The translations under genes and the position numbers were made by a program. DNA of 64,000 bases from Streptococcus equi subsp. equi (GTDB taxonomy: Bacteria > Bacillota > Bacilli > Lactobacillales > Streptococcaceae), in assembly GCA_900637675.1 (NCBI GenBank), contig LR134389.1:1984001-2048000 (forward strand), in the 5' to 3' direction. This document shows, piece by piece, positions 53,114 to 63,223 of this stretch. Position 1 is the first letter of the stretch; the number at the start of each line of letters is the position of its first letter. The notes beneath the pieces were generated by a model that was given only the letters and a program-made list of their open reading frames with translations, did not search any database and was not told the origin of the DNA.

Positions 53114-53962
53114 CTAATGCTTCAGTATAAATAGATAAGCAAAGGCCAAGTCATCTAGCTGCTTTAAATAGAGACCTGACTGCTGAGCAAACTTATCCAG
53201 CTTATATTGCAGCGAATTGCGATGAATATACAAGCGCTGGGCTGTCTGTACCAGGTTGCCATGCTCCTGCCACATGGCGAGCACCAGATCCATGACCTCT
53301 TTATTGGCTAAAAGCAGCTGACTAAAATGCTTTGACAAGGCTGGCAAACCACTGTTTGCTAAGAGTGACCAGAGCATGACCTCTGAAAAGGTCAGCAAGC
53401 GACTGGCAGAGTGCTCAGCAAGATAAGCTGTAAACACAGCATTTTCTTCCTTAAAATAGTCTCTCAAGGCATTTCCTGACACCTGATACCAGCCATTACC
53501 GATAAAAATCATCAAGGCCAAACCAAAATCGCTCTCAATCGTGGGCAATAAATTTGCTAAGAGCTGAAAAAGGTCTGAACGGCTATGGTGACAGACCAAA
53601 AAAGCTGTCCTGGTCTGGCTAATGGGCAAAACAGCCTCAACTCCCTCTATGATCCCCTTTAGAAGCTCAATCAAATCACCTGCTAAAGGACATTGATGGT
53701 TGATATAGATGAACTGGCAACCCTGAAACTCCTCCGGCTGCTCCCCTTGGCCCAGAATCAAATAATGATACCAAGGAGATTTCTGATCCTTGGACGGCTC
53801 TTTGCGCTGCCGCCCCAAACCAAGCAAAAGCTGCTCTCGCTCTGACAAGCTGGATTTGGGGAAATGGAGGTACTGCTCCCCAACCTCAACGCTAATCCAA
53901 TCTTGGTCAGCCAGAGGAAATGCACCCTCTTGCATATCAGGAAAATAGTCTTTTAATGCCAT
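53114..53962 (-). CDS. PucR/CdaR-type helix-turn-helix regulator, 'Lrp' of the streptokinase locus
   Basis: 282 residues. Only the C-terminal 50 are diagnostic: a PucR-type HTH (LVQTAQRLYIHRNSLQYKLD). The rest is leucine-rich and without clear motifs. The ATG at 53962 is better spaced from AAAGGAAT than that at 53968. In streptococci a gene named lrp (leucine-rich protein) occupies this position between the ABC ATPase and streptokinase. Its target genes are unknown. Confidence 0.65.
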   Translation of the reverse strand: MALKDYFPDMQEGAFPLADQDWISVEVGEQYLHFPKSSLSEREQLLLGLGRQRKEPSKDQKSPWYHYLILGQGEQPEEFQGCQFIYINHQCPLAGDLIELLKGIIEGVEAVLPISQTRTAFLVCHHSRSDLFQLLANLLPTIESDFGLALMIFIGNGWYQVSGNALRDYFKEENAVFTAYLAEHSASRLLTFSEVMLWSLLANSGLPALSKHFSQLLLANKEVMDLVLAMWQEHGNLVQTAQRLYIHRNSLQYKLDKFAQQSGLYLKQLDDLAFAYLFILKH

Positions 53963-54716
53963 AAGCATTCCTTTCAGGTTTCTTAGTCACATTATATCAC
54001 AAAAACAAGCATTCTTTTTTGGCACAGATACAGCACAAGACAGCCTATTTCTCCATATGATAACATTTCACACCTTGCTTTAATGCTAAGCAATGACTAT
54101 AGGACAGTTCTTTTTAGTTTTGAAAGCGTTTTCCAAAATGTTTAAAAATTTTATTTTTTTAATGGTTTGGTCATTCAGATTATGGCGATACAATTGTATT
54201 TTTATACATTAGACTTCTATGAACTTGTATTTACTCAAACATTTTGTCAAAAAACCTCAATTTGACTTCATTCTTATCTGGTACAAGGCCCAAGTCATTT
54301 TCATAGAAACACCAGAGCTAAGGTTCAAAGCCAGAGCTTCAAAGCCTTTAAGAACACTGGATTTTCCGATAGCCTGGTCACGCTTATCATAGCTAACATA
54401 GCCTTTGAAAAGCAATATGGAGATACGAGTCACTTATCAGCAATACTATTAAGCTTCTCTAAAAATGGCTGTTAAACCAGTTAGATAGCCTATTCACTTG
54501 CTATTATACCATTTTAAGACGATTAGCTCTCATAGTGAAAAAACCTTCTGCTATTATGTAACTCTCATTGAAACCAGATGCTCTAATCTCCATCTTCTTG
54601 TATCGGCACCAATCTTTTGTTACACTCATCTTGCCGGCATGAAACATTAATTCTTCTAACGATTCTCTGTATTTTTATAACTATAGAGACTGACAGGATT
54701 TAGGGAGGTTTGAAAT
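53963..54716. promoter_or_regulatory. Long intergenic region upstream of streptokinase
   Basis: About 750 bp. Contains TGAAAGCGTTTTCC (54121-54134), a near-consensus cre site, and AT tracts (54139-54166) that could bend DNA. 54240-54440 has fragments of open frame on both strands but nothing I can identify. The streptokinase start is preceded by GGGAGG at about 54701-54706. Confidence 0.5.
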
Positions 54717-56009
54717 ATGTTGACTTCAAAAAGACTGTATCACCTTGGGAAAACACCTTTAGAAATAGGAACTGTAGTCATTGGACTATTCACCATGACC
54801 TTGGGAGCACCTGCCGTTAAAGCAAACCATTACAAAGTTGGGTGGGCATGGTCAAGCTCTAGTAGGGTAGCAAATCACTATAAATACGAGGACACCACTA
54901 AGCCAATCCATTCAAAAGACTATCAAGAAACCACAGGACTGTACCTCATGGTCAATATCACTGGAGTAGATAACACTAATCACACCATCGTATCTCCACA
55001 TTATCAGGATATTAGACTAGAATATGGCAAAACCTACACCACAAATGAGATGATAAAGCTAGTTCAAGACGTCATAGATCCTTCAGCAGAAAGCTTTAAG
55101 GTCATTAGTTTGAAAAATGCCAAATTAACAAAAGCTTCTACAGCTGAAATACTTAGCACAGACCATTTTACGACACCAATCAAAGGACAGTATCATCAAA
55201 AAGACCAAACATACATCTTGACGGGTCAGGTCCTTGTGGAAAAAGTTAGCAAGGTAGCTCTCAAGGACATTAAGGTAACAGATAAGGCAGGAAACCCAAT
55301 CCAAGATTCAGATGCCGTAGCTGTGACACAGCACGTTAAATTCCTCAAAAAAGACAATGGGCAGCTTGTTAATGTTGATGTAACTGACAGCCTTGGTAAA
55401 GAAGGACTTACCGGGTTAAGATACTATGGCAGCAGGGTCTCTTCTGAGGAGCTCTTTGAAGCTGCTAAAAAGGCTTTTGAAACCACTCAGGCTTTCAAAG
55501 ACGGGTATCAGCTCGTCAAGCGAATCAGTACAACAGTCACGCAGGATCCTGATATAACTCATCAAAGCCATAACGGTGAGATTTACAGTGGAGCTAGTGA
55601 ACGCATGGTCTACCATGCTGATCGCGATGAGGACTTTAACTATATCATAGATTCTAACAGGATAGCTCAAGTATATAATTCAAAGTATGACGTCAACAAT
55701 CCCATTAGCTATGCGACACATTCAGATTCTGTTGTAGAAACCTATTTTATTTCTAAGGATATTAACGATGACTATAGCACAACCTATCGTTCAGTTACTA
55801 TTTACCAACAGGACAAACAGCAGCAGCTGATTAACGAATACACCTTTAAAACACACGAAGCAATTACCACTGAGACTATCGACAAATACCTTAAAGGTTT
55901 ACCTAATACTTTCCAAGCTAAAAATGGTACTTCTTACCAATTCACTGGCAGCTTAACCCCAATTTCTGAGACAGAATTCATCGCAGTCTACAAAGACCTG
56001 CAAAAATAA
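54717..56009 (+). CDS. ska: Streptokinase (equine-type plasminogen activator)
   Basis: Secreted; binds plasminogen and exposes its active site without proteolysis, giving plasmin at the bacterial surface. 430 residues. A signal peptide (IGTVVIGLFTMTLGAPAVKA) precedes the mature chain; no sortase motif or membrane anchor. Similarity to streptokinase is clear in the beta and gamma domains (KRISTTVTQDPDI, RDEDFNYIIDSNRIAQVYNS, TTETIDKYLKGLPNTF, SYQFTGSL), though the alpha domain is far from the human-type protein. The neighbours lrp, dtd and relA match the known streptokinase locus. Host specificity for horse plasminogen is inferred from the species. Confidence 0.88.
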   Translation: MLTSKRLYHLGKTPLEIGTVVIGLFTMTLGAPAVKANHYKVGWAWSSSSRVANHYKYEDTTKPIHSKDYQETTGLYLMVNITGVDNTNHTIVSPHYQDIRLEYGKTYTTNEMIKLVQDVIDPSAESFKVISLKNAKLTKASTAEILSTDHFTTPIKGQYHQKDQTYILTGQVLVEKVSKVALKDIKVTDKAGNPIQDSDAVAVTQHVKFLKKDNGQLVNVDVTDSLGKEGLTGLRYYGSRVSSEELFEAAKKAFETTQAFKDGYQLVKRISTTVTQDPDITHQSHNGEIYSGASERMVYHADRDEDFNYIIDSNRIAQVYNSKYDVNNPISYATHSDSVVETYFISKDINDDYSTTYRSVTIYQQDKQQQLINEYTFKTHEAITTETIDKYLKGLPNTFQAKNGTSYQFTGSLTPISETEFIAVYKDLQK

Positions 56010-56052
56010 GACTAGTAGCCCTAGCTAGCTTCAACACAGCAGCATAAACGAC

Positions 56053-56090
56053 AAAGACGAGTGCTTCTCATACCACTCGTCTTTTTGTTT
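56053..56090 (+). terminator. Terminator after streptokinase
   Basis: AAAGACGAGTG (56053-56063) pairs perfectly with CACTCGTCTTT (56074-56084), followed by TTTGTTTTT. It is also usable for the convergent dtd gene. Confidence 0.85.
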
Positions 56091-56135
56091 TTCCTTTATA
56101 TGACTCTCCTAAGCAAACGATCGATCGCTAGGCAG

Positions 56136-56579
56136 TTATCGATACTTCGTATCTAGGATAATCGTAACTGGGCCATCATTGATCAGACTAACCTGCATGT
56201 CCGCACCAAAGACCCCTCGCTGAACCGGTACAAGCTGCTCTAGCTGAGCGTTGAAGCTGTTATAAAGCTGGCTGGCCCTGTCAGGCTTAGCAGCCCCGGT
56301 GAAGGCAGGTCGGTTGCCCTTTTTGGTGTCAGCATATAGCGTAAACTGCGAGATAGACAAGACACTGCCCTCAATGTCCTGAATGGATCGGTTCATCTTG
56401 CCCTCGGGGTCTGAAAAAATCCGCATATGACTGATTTTACGCACTGCATAGTCTATATCCTCTGCCTGATCATCTGGACCTATGCCAACAAGCAGCAGCA
56501 GCCCTTGATCAATAGCGCCAGCTATTTTCCCATCAATCGACACTGAGGCTTCCTTGACGCGCTGAATCACAATTTTCAT
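56136..56579 (-). CDS. dtd: D-aminoacyl-tRNA deacylase
   Basis: 147 residues. Hydrolyses D-amino acids from tRNA. Family motifs: [18 protein letters not shown] (with SQxT) and [10 protein letters not shown] (Gly-cisPro). It follows relA by 14 bp, forming a relA-dtd pair common in Gram-positives. Confidence 0.96.
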   Translation of the reverse strand: MKIVIQRVKEASVSIDGKIAGAIDQGLLLLVGIGPDDQAEDIDYAVRKISHMRIFSDPEGKMNRSIQDIEGSVLSISQFTLYADTKKGNRPAFTGAAKPDRASQLYNSFNAQLEQLVPVQRGVFGADMQVSLINDGPVTIILDTKYR

Positions 56580-56593
56580 GGTTGGTCTCCTTT

Positions 56594-58813
56594 TTATCCG
56601 TTGGTTCGTTTGACGCTGTAAACATCTGGAACCGCCTTGACCTTTTCAACAACAGCTGTCAGCTGAGCCAGATTAGGAATGCCAAAGCTCACATGAATAT
56701 TGGCAAACTTCATGTCCTTGGTCGGCTGGGCATTGACAGTTGAAATGCTCTTGGTGGCGTTAGATAGGATTTGCAGGACATCATTGAGCAGGCCGATACG
56801 ATTTAAACCATAAATATCAATCTCAGCTTGGTAATCCTTGCTAGAATGCTCCAAATCCCACTCAACCTCAATGAGACGCTCCTGATAGCCGTCCTGACTC
56901 TTGATGTTATTACAGTCTGCGCGGTGAATAGCAATGCCTCGTCCCTTGGTAATATAGCCTTCAATCACATCTCCTGGTACGGGATTGCAGCATTTGGCGA
57001 TACGCATGAGAAGCCCAGACGCCCCTTGGATAATCACGCCATTTTCACTGCGGACCTTGAGAATCTCTTTGTTTTCATGCTTGACCTCACCGCCCTTAAC
57101 CAGCTCCTCAGCTTCAGCCTTAGCCTTGGCACGCTCCTCCTCACGCCTTTCTCTTTCGGTTAATTTATTAAAGACACTGACTGGGCTAATATCGCCAAAG
57201 CCAACAGCGGCATAGAGAGACTCCTCGCTTTTAACACTGACCTTTGGTAAAATCTCCTCAATACGCTTACGCTCAAGGTACTTGTTGGCAACATAGCCCT
57301 GCTCTTGAAAATAACTAACCAGAAGCTCACGTCCTTTATTGATAGACAGCTCCTTGTCCTGATTTTTAAAGAATTGGCGAATCTTGTTACGAGCCTTATT
57401 GGTCTTGACGAGCTTAATCCAGTCACGACTAGGACCAAAGGAATTCGGATTGGTGACAATTTCCACCACATCACCGGTTTTTAACTTGGCTGTCAAGGGC
57501 ACCATGCGGCCATTGACCTTGGCTCCTGTCGCCTTTTCACCAACCTGAGTGTGAACGGCATAGGCAAAGTCTATAGGGCCTGAATCCTTGGGCAATTCCT
57601 GCACTGCTCCTGTCGGTGTGAACACATAGATACGCTCTGAAAAGATGTCCTCCTTCACCGAGTCAACAAAGCCCTTAGCATCGCCATTTGAGGCAGCCTG
57701 AAGCTCGACAAGCTCCTTAATCCAATTCATACCAACCTTTTGCTCGACTTGATTGACCTTGCCACGAATACCTTTTTTGTAGGCCCAGTGGGCTGCTACC
57801 CCATACTCAGCGACCTGATGCATTTCCTTGGTCCGAATCTGAATTTCAATCGGTCCTTTTGGCCCGTAAACAGTCGTGTGAATCGACTGATAGCCATTGG
57901 TCTTAGGCGCTGCAATGTAGTCCTTGAAGCGGCCAGGCATGGGACGCCAGAGCTCATGAATATAGCCGACCATCGCGTAAACATCACTTTGTGTCTCCAT
58001 GACACAACGGATCGCAATCAAGTCAAATATCTGATCAAAGCGCTTTTTCTTGTCACGCATTTTCCGGTAAACCGAGTAGATGTGCTTAGGACGGCCATAG
58101 ACATCACCATAAAGCCCTTGATCGGTGGTGTAGGCTTTAATCTTAGTGACAATATCATCAACCAAAGCTTCGCGCTCCCGCCGCTTTTCTCTCATCATAT
58201 GAGAGATTTTGTAGAATTCGATCTCATTGAGGTAGCGAAAAGCTAGATCCTCCAGCTCCCACTTGATCCGACTGATCCCCAAGCGATGGGCTAGCGGGGC
58301 ATAGATTTCCATGGTTTCACGAGAAATCCGCTCCTGCTTGTCCTTACGGAGGTGCTTGAGGGTGCGCATATTGTGCAGTCGGTCGGCTAGCTTGACCAAA
58401 ATCACACGAATGTCCTTTGACATGGCCATGAGCATTTTGCGGTGGTTTTCAGCCAGCTGCTCCTCGTGAGACTTGTATTCTACCTTACCAAGCTTTGTGA
58501 CCCCATCAACAATGTCACGAACGTCCTTACCAAAGTCAAACTCAATGTCCTCTAGAGTAATATCAGTATCCTCTACCACATCATGCAAAAAGCCACAGAC
58601 AACTGTCACAGCGTCCAAATGCAGGTCTGCTAGGATTGCTGCTACCTGAATAGGGTGCACAATATAAGGCTCCCCCGACTTTCTAACCTGGTAAAAATGA
58701 GCAGCTGTCGCATAATCAAGCGCCTTTTGCACAAGCTCGACGTCACCGTCTGTCATGTACTTGGCAGCAAGGGCAACTACTTCCTCTCCTGATAAATTGA
58801 TTTCTTTAACCAT
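56594..58813 (-). CDS. relA: Bifunctional (p)ppGpp synthetase/hydrolase
   Basis: Rel: makes and breaks (p)ppGpp in the stringent response. 739 residues: HD hydrolase domain ([13 protein letters not shown]), synthetase domain ([16 protein letters not shown]), TGS domain ([19 protein letters not shown]), zinc-finger/CC domain ([10 protein letters not shown]) and C-terminal ACT domain. Full length. The HD residues are intact, so hydrolase activity is expected. Confidence 0.97.
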   Translation of the reverse strand: MVKEINLSGEEVVALAAKYMTDGDVELVQKALDYATAAHFYQVRKSGEPYIVHPIQVAAILADLHLDAVTVVCGFLHDVVEDTDITLEDIEFDFGKDVRDIVDGVTKLGKVEYKSHEEQLAENHRKMLMAMSKDIRVILVKLADRLHNMRTLKHLRKDKQERISRETMEIYAPLAHRLGISRIKWELEDLAFRYLNEIEFYKISHMMREKRREREALVDDIVTKIKAYTTDQGLYGDVYGRPKHIYSVYRKMRDKKKRFDQIFDLIAIRCVMETQSDVYAMVGYIHELWRPMPGRFKDYIAAPKTNGYQSIHTTVYGPKGPIEIQIRTKEMHQVAEYGVAAHWAYKKGIRGKVNQVEQKVGMNWIKELVELQAASNGDAKGFVDSVKEDIFSERIYVFTPTGAVQELPKDSGPIDFAYAVHTQVGEKATGAKVNGRMVPLTAKLKTGDVVEIVTNPNSFGPSRDWIKLVKTNKARNKIRQFFKNQDKELSINKGRELLVSYFQEQGYVANKYLERKRIEEILPKVSVKSEESLYAAVGFGDISPVSVFNKLTERERREEERAKAKAEAEELVKGGEVKHENKEILKVRSENGVIIQGASGLLMRIAKCCNPVPGDVIEGYITKGRGIAIHRADCNNIKSQDGYQERLIEVEWDLEHSSKDYQAEIDIYGLNRIGLLNDVLQILSNATKSISTVNAQPTKDMKFANIHVSFGIPNLAQLTAVVEKVKAVPDVYSVKRTNG

Positions 58814-58941
58814 TTACTTCCTCAATTACTAGTTGTTTTTCCTATTTTAACACTTTCACTGTAAAAGCAAAAGAAGGAATCCTCAAAGCTGCAGATAAAG
58901 CGCAGAAAACCATTAGCCTAGACTGATGAGCCCTAATATCA

Positions 58942-58976
58942 CAAAAAGCAACAGACAGGAGACTGTTGCTTTTGTG
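58942..58976 (-). terminator. Terminator after seM
   Basis: AAAAGCAACAG (58944-58954) pairs with CTGTTGCTTTT (58963-58973), T-run on the minus-strand 3' side. It lies about 60 bp after the seM stop. Confidence 0.85.
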
Positions 58977-59035
58977 TTAGAACGATAGTCGCTCTATTAT
59001 TTCGGCTATTGTCCATTGGGGAAAGAGGAAATAGC

Positions 59036-60640
59036 TTAGTTTTCTTTGCGTTTAGGAGACACCACAGCCATACCAGCACCAGCGATGACAGTAAGAGCTG
59101 CAATAGTGAAGAATGGGTTAGCAGACTCACCAGTAGATGGCAATTGACCTGCTTTAGCAGTTGTAGTGCCTGGGTTTGTTTGTGAAGCACGACCACCTTG
59201 TGACAATGACTTAATCCTGTCAGCTAGCTCTTGCTTCAAGCGATTGATTTCTGCTTGAAGATCTGCATTTGCATGGTCTTTCTTCTCAAGCATTTCTTTA
59301 AGTTTTGAAAGTTCCTCAGCATGAGCTTTTTTGAGCTCTTCAATCTTAGCTTCAAGCGCTTCTTTTTCCTTCTTAACGGCTTCAAGCTCTTCTTCTTTCT
59401 TAGCTAATTGTGCTTTAAGATCTGCAACCTCAGCTTTAGCAGCTTCAACTTCTTTTTCAAGCTCTGCTACCTTAGCATCTGATGCTGCTTTTTGTTTTTC
59501 AAGCTCTGCTACATTAGCTTGTGATTCTACTAAAGCCTTATCAGAAGCATCTTTTTGTTTTTGTAGCTCAGCAATTTCACGTTTGCCTGATTCAATCAAA
59601 CGCTCTGAAACAGCAAGCTCTGTCTTAGCTTTTTCTAGCTCTGTTTGAAGTGATGCAATGGTGTCATTTGCAGCTGCAAGCTCTGCATCAGCCTTAGCCT
59701 TATCAGCAGTTAATTGATCAATTTCTGCTAATTTTTGAGCCATTTCACGTTTTGCAGACTCTACCAAGCGGTCTAGACTACCAACGTTTTCCATTAACTT
59801 TTCAGCTTCTGCTGTTTTAGCTGCCAATTTATCTGCTAAATCTTTTGATACTGCAAAAGCTTTATCACGACTTGCTTCAGCACTACTTAGTTTATCTGCT
59901 AAATCTTTTGATACTGCAAAGGCTTTATCACGACTTGCTTCAGCATTGCTTAGCTTATCTGCTAATTCCTTAGTCATCTTAGCTGCTTTTTCTTTTTCTT
60001 TTGCAAGTTCTGTTTTTAGTTTATTATACTCTTTTGTTGATCTTGATAAAGTTTTGTTGAATGATTCGGTAAGAGCTTGACGCTCATCTTTAGCTTTTTG
60101 TAGTTCTTGTTCTTTTTCCTTCTCTAGATTTCGAAGTTGGGAATCTCTTTCTCTAAGCATTTCTTGTTGAGATTTAATAGCTGCAAGTTTAGCCTCAAGA
60201 AGTTTTGCATAACTATCTCCATCAGCAATCCGCTTTTCAATTTCATCTACAAGTAATGAAGCCAAACTTAATTGTCTTCTATCCCCATCAGGTTTATCAT
60301 TTAACATCGATGAAAGGTGCATCAATAAATTGTAATAATCATCTCTACCATACGCAGCCCTTGCTGAATCAAGACCTCTCAATAATGCCTGTAAATCCCC
60401 AACAGAGGCGCCTTTTAGAAGATTTCGAACTTTTTGGGCTGATGAGGCATCTCTACTTATGGCTATCTCGCTTAATCTATTTTTTAAATCACGCGATAAT
60501 CTTGGAGTCGCCGTACGACTAACCTCAGAGTTCGCTTTTACAGTTGTCCCTCCCAACACACTTGTTGCAACTAATACTGATGCTGCACCGGCACTTAGTT
60601 TTCTGATGCTAAATTTTTGCTTGTTATTTCTCAAAAACAT
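59036..60640 (-). CDS. seM: SeM, M-like fibrinogen-binding surface protein
   Basis: 534 residues. A YSIRK-type signal peptide (KFSIRKLSAGAASVLVATSV) targets septal secretion. A variable N-terminus (NSEVSRTATPRLSRDLKNRL) is followed by a long alpha-helical coiled coil with heptad repeats, including a duplicated 21-residue block (63-bp repeats at 59826-59951), then LPSTGES, a membrane helix and basic tail for sortase A. I recognise the sequence as S. equi SeM (also FgBP), an anti-phagocytic protein that binds fibrinogen and IgG; its N-terminus is the usual typing region. Start set by AGAGGAATTGAC. The divergent AraC-type gene is its likely regulator. Confidence 0.93.
   Translation of the reverse strand: MFLRNNKQKFSIRKLSAGAASVLVATSVLGGTTVKANSEVSRTATPRLSRDLKNRLSEIAISRDASSAQKVRNLLKGASVGDLQALLRGLDSARAAYGRDDYYNLLMHLSSMLNDKPDGDRRQLSLASLLVDEIEKRIADGDSYAKLLEAKLAAIKSQQEMLRERDSQLRNLEKEKEQELQKAKDERQALTESFNKTLSRSTKEYNKLKTELAKEKEKAAKMTKELADKLSNAEASRDKAFAVSKDLADKLSSAEASRDKAFAVSKDLADKLAAKTAEAEKLMENVGSLDRLVESAKREMAQKLAEIDQLTADKAKADAELAAANDTIASLQTELEKAKTELAVSERLIESGKREIAELQKQKDASDKALVESQANVAELEKQKAASDAKVAELEKEVEAAKAEVADLKAQLAKKEEELEAVKKEKEALEAKIEELKKAHAEELSKLKEMLEKKDHANADLQAEINRLKQELADRIKSLSQGGRASQTNPGTTTAKAGQLPSTGESANPFFTIAALTVIAGAGMAVVSPKRKEN
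59826..59951. repeat. Two tandem 63-bp repeats in seM
   Basis: 59826-59888 and 59889-59951 are near identical and encode SNAEASRDKAFAVSKDLADKL-type 21-residue blocks, three heptads each. Copy-number change would keep frame and coiled-coil register, altering length. Confidence 0.8.
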
Positions 60641-60889
60641 ATGTCAATTCCTCTCTACCCGTTATGGGCACACTTTTTTGTTTTACCATACTATTATAAC
60701 CTCATGGCACTTTTATTTTAATGACAGGAACTTCTTTATGCAGTACATTGTCATTTTTATTTAATAAGCAAGAATGTATATTATTGTTTTTTATGTCTAT
60801 TTTTTCATTATAAGTGCATATCCTTGCTTTTCTTAAATTTTAAGATAGAATAAGATACCGTGAGGATTATGAAGGGGGTGACGCTTAGC
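60641..60889. promoter_or_regulatory. Divergent promoter region of seM and its AraC-type regulator
   Basis: The seM side has a good -10 (TATAAT, minus strand, 60693-60698) but a weak -35 at the expected distance (TTAAAA), which suggests activator dependence. The regulator side has AAGGGGGTGA (60872-60881), nearly a perfect ribosome site. AT-rich in between. No operator could be defined. Confidence 0.55.
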
Positions 60890-62074
60890 ATGGATACTAT
60901 GTCGTTAGTAAAATCTCTACAGGGCTGTTTGAAGTTATCAATTACAGTATTTGATAAGGACCATCAGGTGACAGAAAGCTTTTGGAATGATGATACCTTT
61001 GAATTTTATTATCGTTTTCAAGCAGTGCTTAGGCAAATGGACAAGGAACAGGCAACCAATCTTTTCTTTCAGGGAAGCTATAATGAGCTTTTTTTAATAT
61101 ACCGTTATCAGGATCATTATATTTTAATTGGCCCTTGGCGCTGTAATGTTTTGGATAAGACCTTTTTTAAGGTGGCCGTTGCTGATAAGGATTTGACTAA
61201 GGAAGAAGAAGAGATTCTTTACCAAGCGCTAAAGCATTTACCTGTTTATCCTTTGAATGCTATTCGTGACCTCTTGATTGTGGTCCATTACTTCTTTTCC
61301 GGCAAGATAGAGGATTTGTTATCACCTCCTTTACGTCACTATATTAGGGATTTTTCCGACAATATCGAGGTGCAAAAGGCCAATATGTTTGTCAAGAAGC
61401 AGGAATCTAAGGTTTGTCTCTACAATTATGAGAAAAATTTATCTAGCATTGTTCAAGAGGGTGATGTGCACAAGCTCAAGGAAATCATCTTCAGTCTACG
61501 AAATACCTTTATCCCTGTGGTGAGTGGTGATACGCTGCGCTCTGAAAAAAATTATTCTATCATTGCCTTTGATCGACTAGCCCAGATTGCCATTCAATCT
61601 GGTATGGATATTGCTGATGCCTACCATTCACGAGAGGAGTTCATGAGAGACAGCGAGCTGGCAACCTCAATGCCAGATGTGCTCAAAATTCGTGATGCCT
61701 CACTGGTCTTTTACACCCAAAAGGTGAGTGAGCTGCGGGACAACCGCTGGAAACATGTCTCTCCTACGGTTAATGCCATTATCCAATATATCAGTGTCAA
61801 CCTGCATAAGAGTGTCACAACCGCTGAGCTGGCACAGCATTTTAACATGAGCGAGTCCAAGCTGAGACAGATCTTTAAGCGTGATACAGGCTTGACCATC
61901 TACCAATACACCTCAAACATGAAAATTGAAGAGGCTAAGACATTGCTGCGCTCTGCTTATGCCATTAATCACATTTCAGACGTGTTGGGCTTCACTGATC
62001 CCTCACATTTTTCTAAATTTTTCAAAAAGCATACCGGAGAAAGCCCAAAGACCTATCAAAATCGCAAGCATTAG
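60890..62074 (+). CDS. AraC-family regulator of the YSIRK-surface-antigen type
   Basis: 394 residues from the ATG at 60890 (near-perfect Shine-Dalgarno eight bases upstream; earlier in-frame ATGs overlap it). The C-terminal 100 residues are a tandem AraC HTH (TTAELAQHFNMSESKLRQIF, then ISDVLGFTDPSHFSKFFKKH). The N-terminal 280 have no recognisable effector domain. AraC proteins of this shape are typically found divergent from YSIRK-signal surface proteins. It is therefore the probable local activator of seM. Confidence 0.82.
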   Translation: MDTMSLVKSLQGCLKLSITVFDKDHQVTESFWNDDTFEFYYRFQAVLRQMDKEQATNLFFQGSYNELFLIYRYQDHYILIGPWRCNVLDKTFFKVAVADKDLTKEEEEILYQALKHLPVYPLNAIRDLLIVVHYFFSGKIEDLLSPPLRHYIRDFSDNIEVQKANMFVKKQESKVCLYNYEKNLSSIVQEGDVHKLKEIIFSLRNTFIPVVSGDTLRSEKNYSIIAFDRLAQIAIQSGMDIADAYHSREEFMRDSELATSMPDVLKIRDASLVFYTQKVSELRDNRWKHVSPTVNAIIQYISVNLHKSVTTAELAQHFNMSESKLRQIFKRDTGLTIYQYTSNMKIEEAKTLLRSAYAINHISDVLGFTDPSHFSKFFKKHTGESPKTYQNRKH

Positions 62075-62469
62075 CAGCAAGGGCCTCTTGATTCGGGTAA
62101 CAGCTAACACTAAGCTCTCTCCATAAAAAGACTTGATGATTTGGACTTACCGTCCTTGTCACCAAGCCTTTTTTATGTGATGTGACTAGTGGGCTAGCTG
62201 TCAGAGCATTGCACGGCAGACGCATGATAGGGTTTTAGCAAGAAAACAAAGCTTTCTGTATGTCAATGTTTAGCTATTTCAAGAAGATATCTTATTTTCT
62301 ATAGCTTTTACTATAGAAAAAACGGTGAATGTATCTGCTTAAGTCTATACTATCATTCGGAAATGACTGTTTCGCGCGTTTGTCGTGCAGAGCATTGTCA
62401 TATGAGTTGTGTATTCAGGGGTATTGTGCTAAGCTGGTTAGGAAACTAATCTTGCTAAAGGAGTCTTTT
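62075..62469. other. Intergenic stretch with one hairpin
   Basis: A partial inverted repeat (AAAAAGACTTG at 62126 with CAAGCCTTTTTT ending near 62175) could terminate the regulator transcript. Beyond it, no gene or motif was recognised up to the nrdI ribosome site. Confidence 0.5.
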
Positions 62470-62928
62470 ATGACAGACTTGACCCTTGTTTTTATCAGTC
62501 TTAGCGGCAATACCCTGAGCTTTGTTAGGCGCTTGTCGCAATACCTGGCAGAAAAGCACCACATACAGACTAAAGCAATCAATATCAAGGAGCTTCATCA
62601 CGAAACCTTTCCAGTCAAGGAGAGCTTTGTTGCTATTTTGCCGACCTATCTTGAAGGAGGAAACGGGATTGACTCAGGGGAGGTTGAAATCTTGACCAAT
62701 CCGCTGGGAGACTTTATCGCGGCGCATGATAATGCCAAGCGTTGTTTAGGGATTATCGGCTCTGGCAACAAAAACTTCAATCACCAGTATTGTCTAACAG
62801 CCAAGCAGTATGCTAAGCGCTTTGGCTTTCCAATGCTGGGAGATTTCGAACTACGCGGGACCAGTGCTGATATTGAGCGCTTGGCACAGGTAATTGTAGC
62901 TAGACTGACTGATGATCAGCAATCGTAA
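62470..62928 (+). CDS. nrdI: NrdI-like flavodoxin
   Basis: 152 residues from the ATG at 62470, set by AAAGGAG seven bases upstream; a longer frame to 62329 has no support. The flavodoxin FMN loop is [24 protein letters not shown] and [14 protein letters not shown] are the other flavin-binding loops of NrdI. NrdI activates the dimanganese class Ib ribonucleotide reductase NrdF. No nrdEF genes are in the window, as is usual for a second, orphan NrdI of streptococci. Confidence 0.82.
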   Translation: MTDLTLVFISLSGNTLSFVRRLSQYLAEKHHIQTKAINIKELHHETFPVKESFVAILPTYLEGGNGIDSGEVEILTNPLGDFIAAHDNAKRCLGIIGSGNKNFNHQYCLTAKQYAKRFGFPMLGDFELRGTSADIERLAQVIVARLTDDQQS

Positions 62929-63118
62929 GCTAGGAGATAGGCTGAGGGAGACTTGACTTTCTGCTATTGATATGAGGTAAATATCTGGCCAATCACAAGG
63001 CAGCACAGATCATCACTATCTGACACAAATCAGAGCAGACGATGTAACTAGCCCACAGTCTGATTATGTGTCCAGCATTTGTCTGCAACTTTCTCATATG
63101 CTCATGAAATATAAATGC

Positions 63119-63169
63119 AAAAAAGCTCTTAGAAGCCTTGCGATAAGCTTACTTCTAAGAGCTAAGATA
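63119..63169 (-). terminator. Terminator after the exonuclease/phosphatase-family gene
   Basis: AGCTCTTAGAAG (63124-63135) pairs perfectly with CTTCTAAGAGCT (63152-63163); a T6 run follows on the minus strand. 12-bp stem, 60 bp after the stop. The rest of 62929-63223 holds nothing recognised. Confidence 0.8.
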
Positions 63170-63223
63170 ACCATCTGTTTCTTACAGTGTCAGCAGTCTA
63201 TCAAGTCCTGCTGGCTTTTTTTG

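Noticed and set aside
54240..54440. Open frame fragments upstream of streptokinase as a lost gene
   Set aside because: No recognisable protein motif on either strand and no start with a ribosome site; left as unexplained intergenic DNA.
58939..59196. A small frame at the 3' end of seM
   Set aside because: It is a shadow of the seM C-terminal coding sequence and terminator in another frame.
59826..59951. 63-bp direct repeats as a mobile or regulatory repeat
   Set aside because: They are in-frame coiled-coil blocks of seM, typical of M-like proteins.
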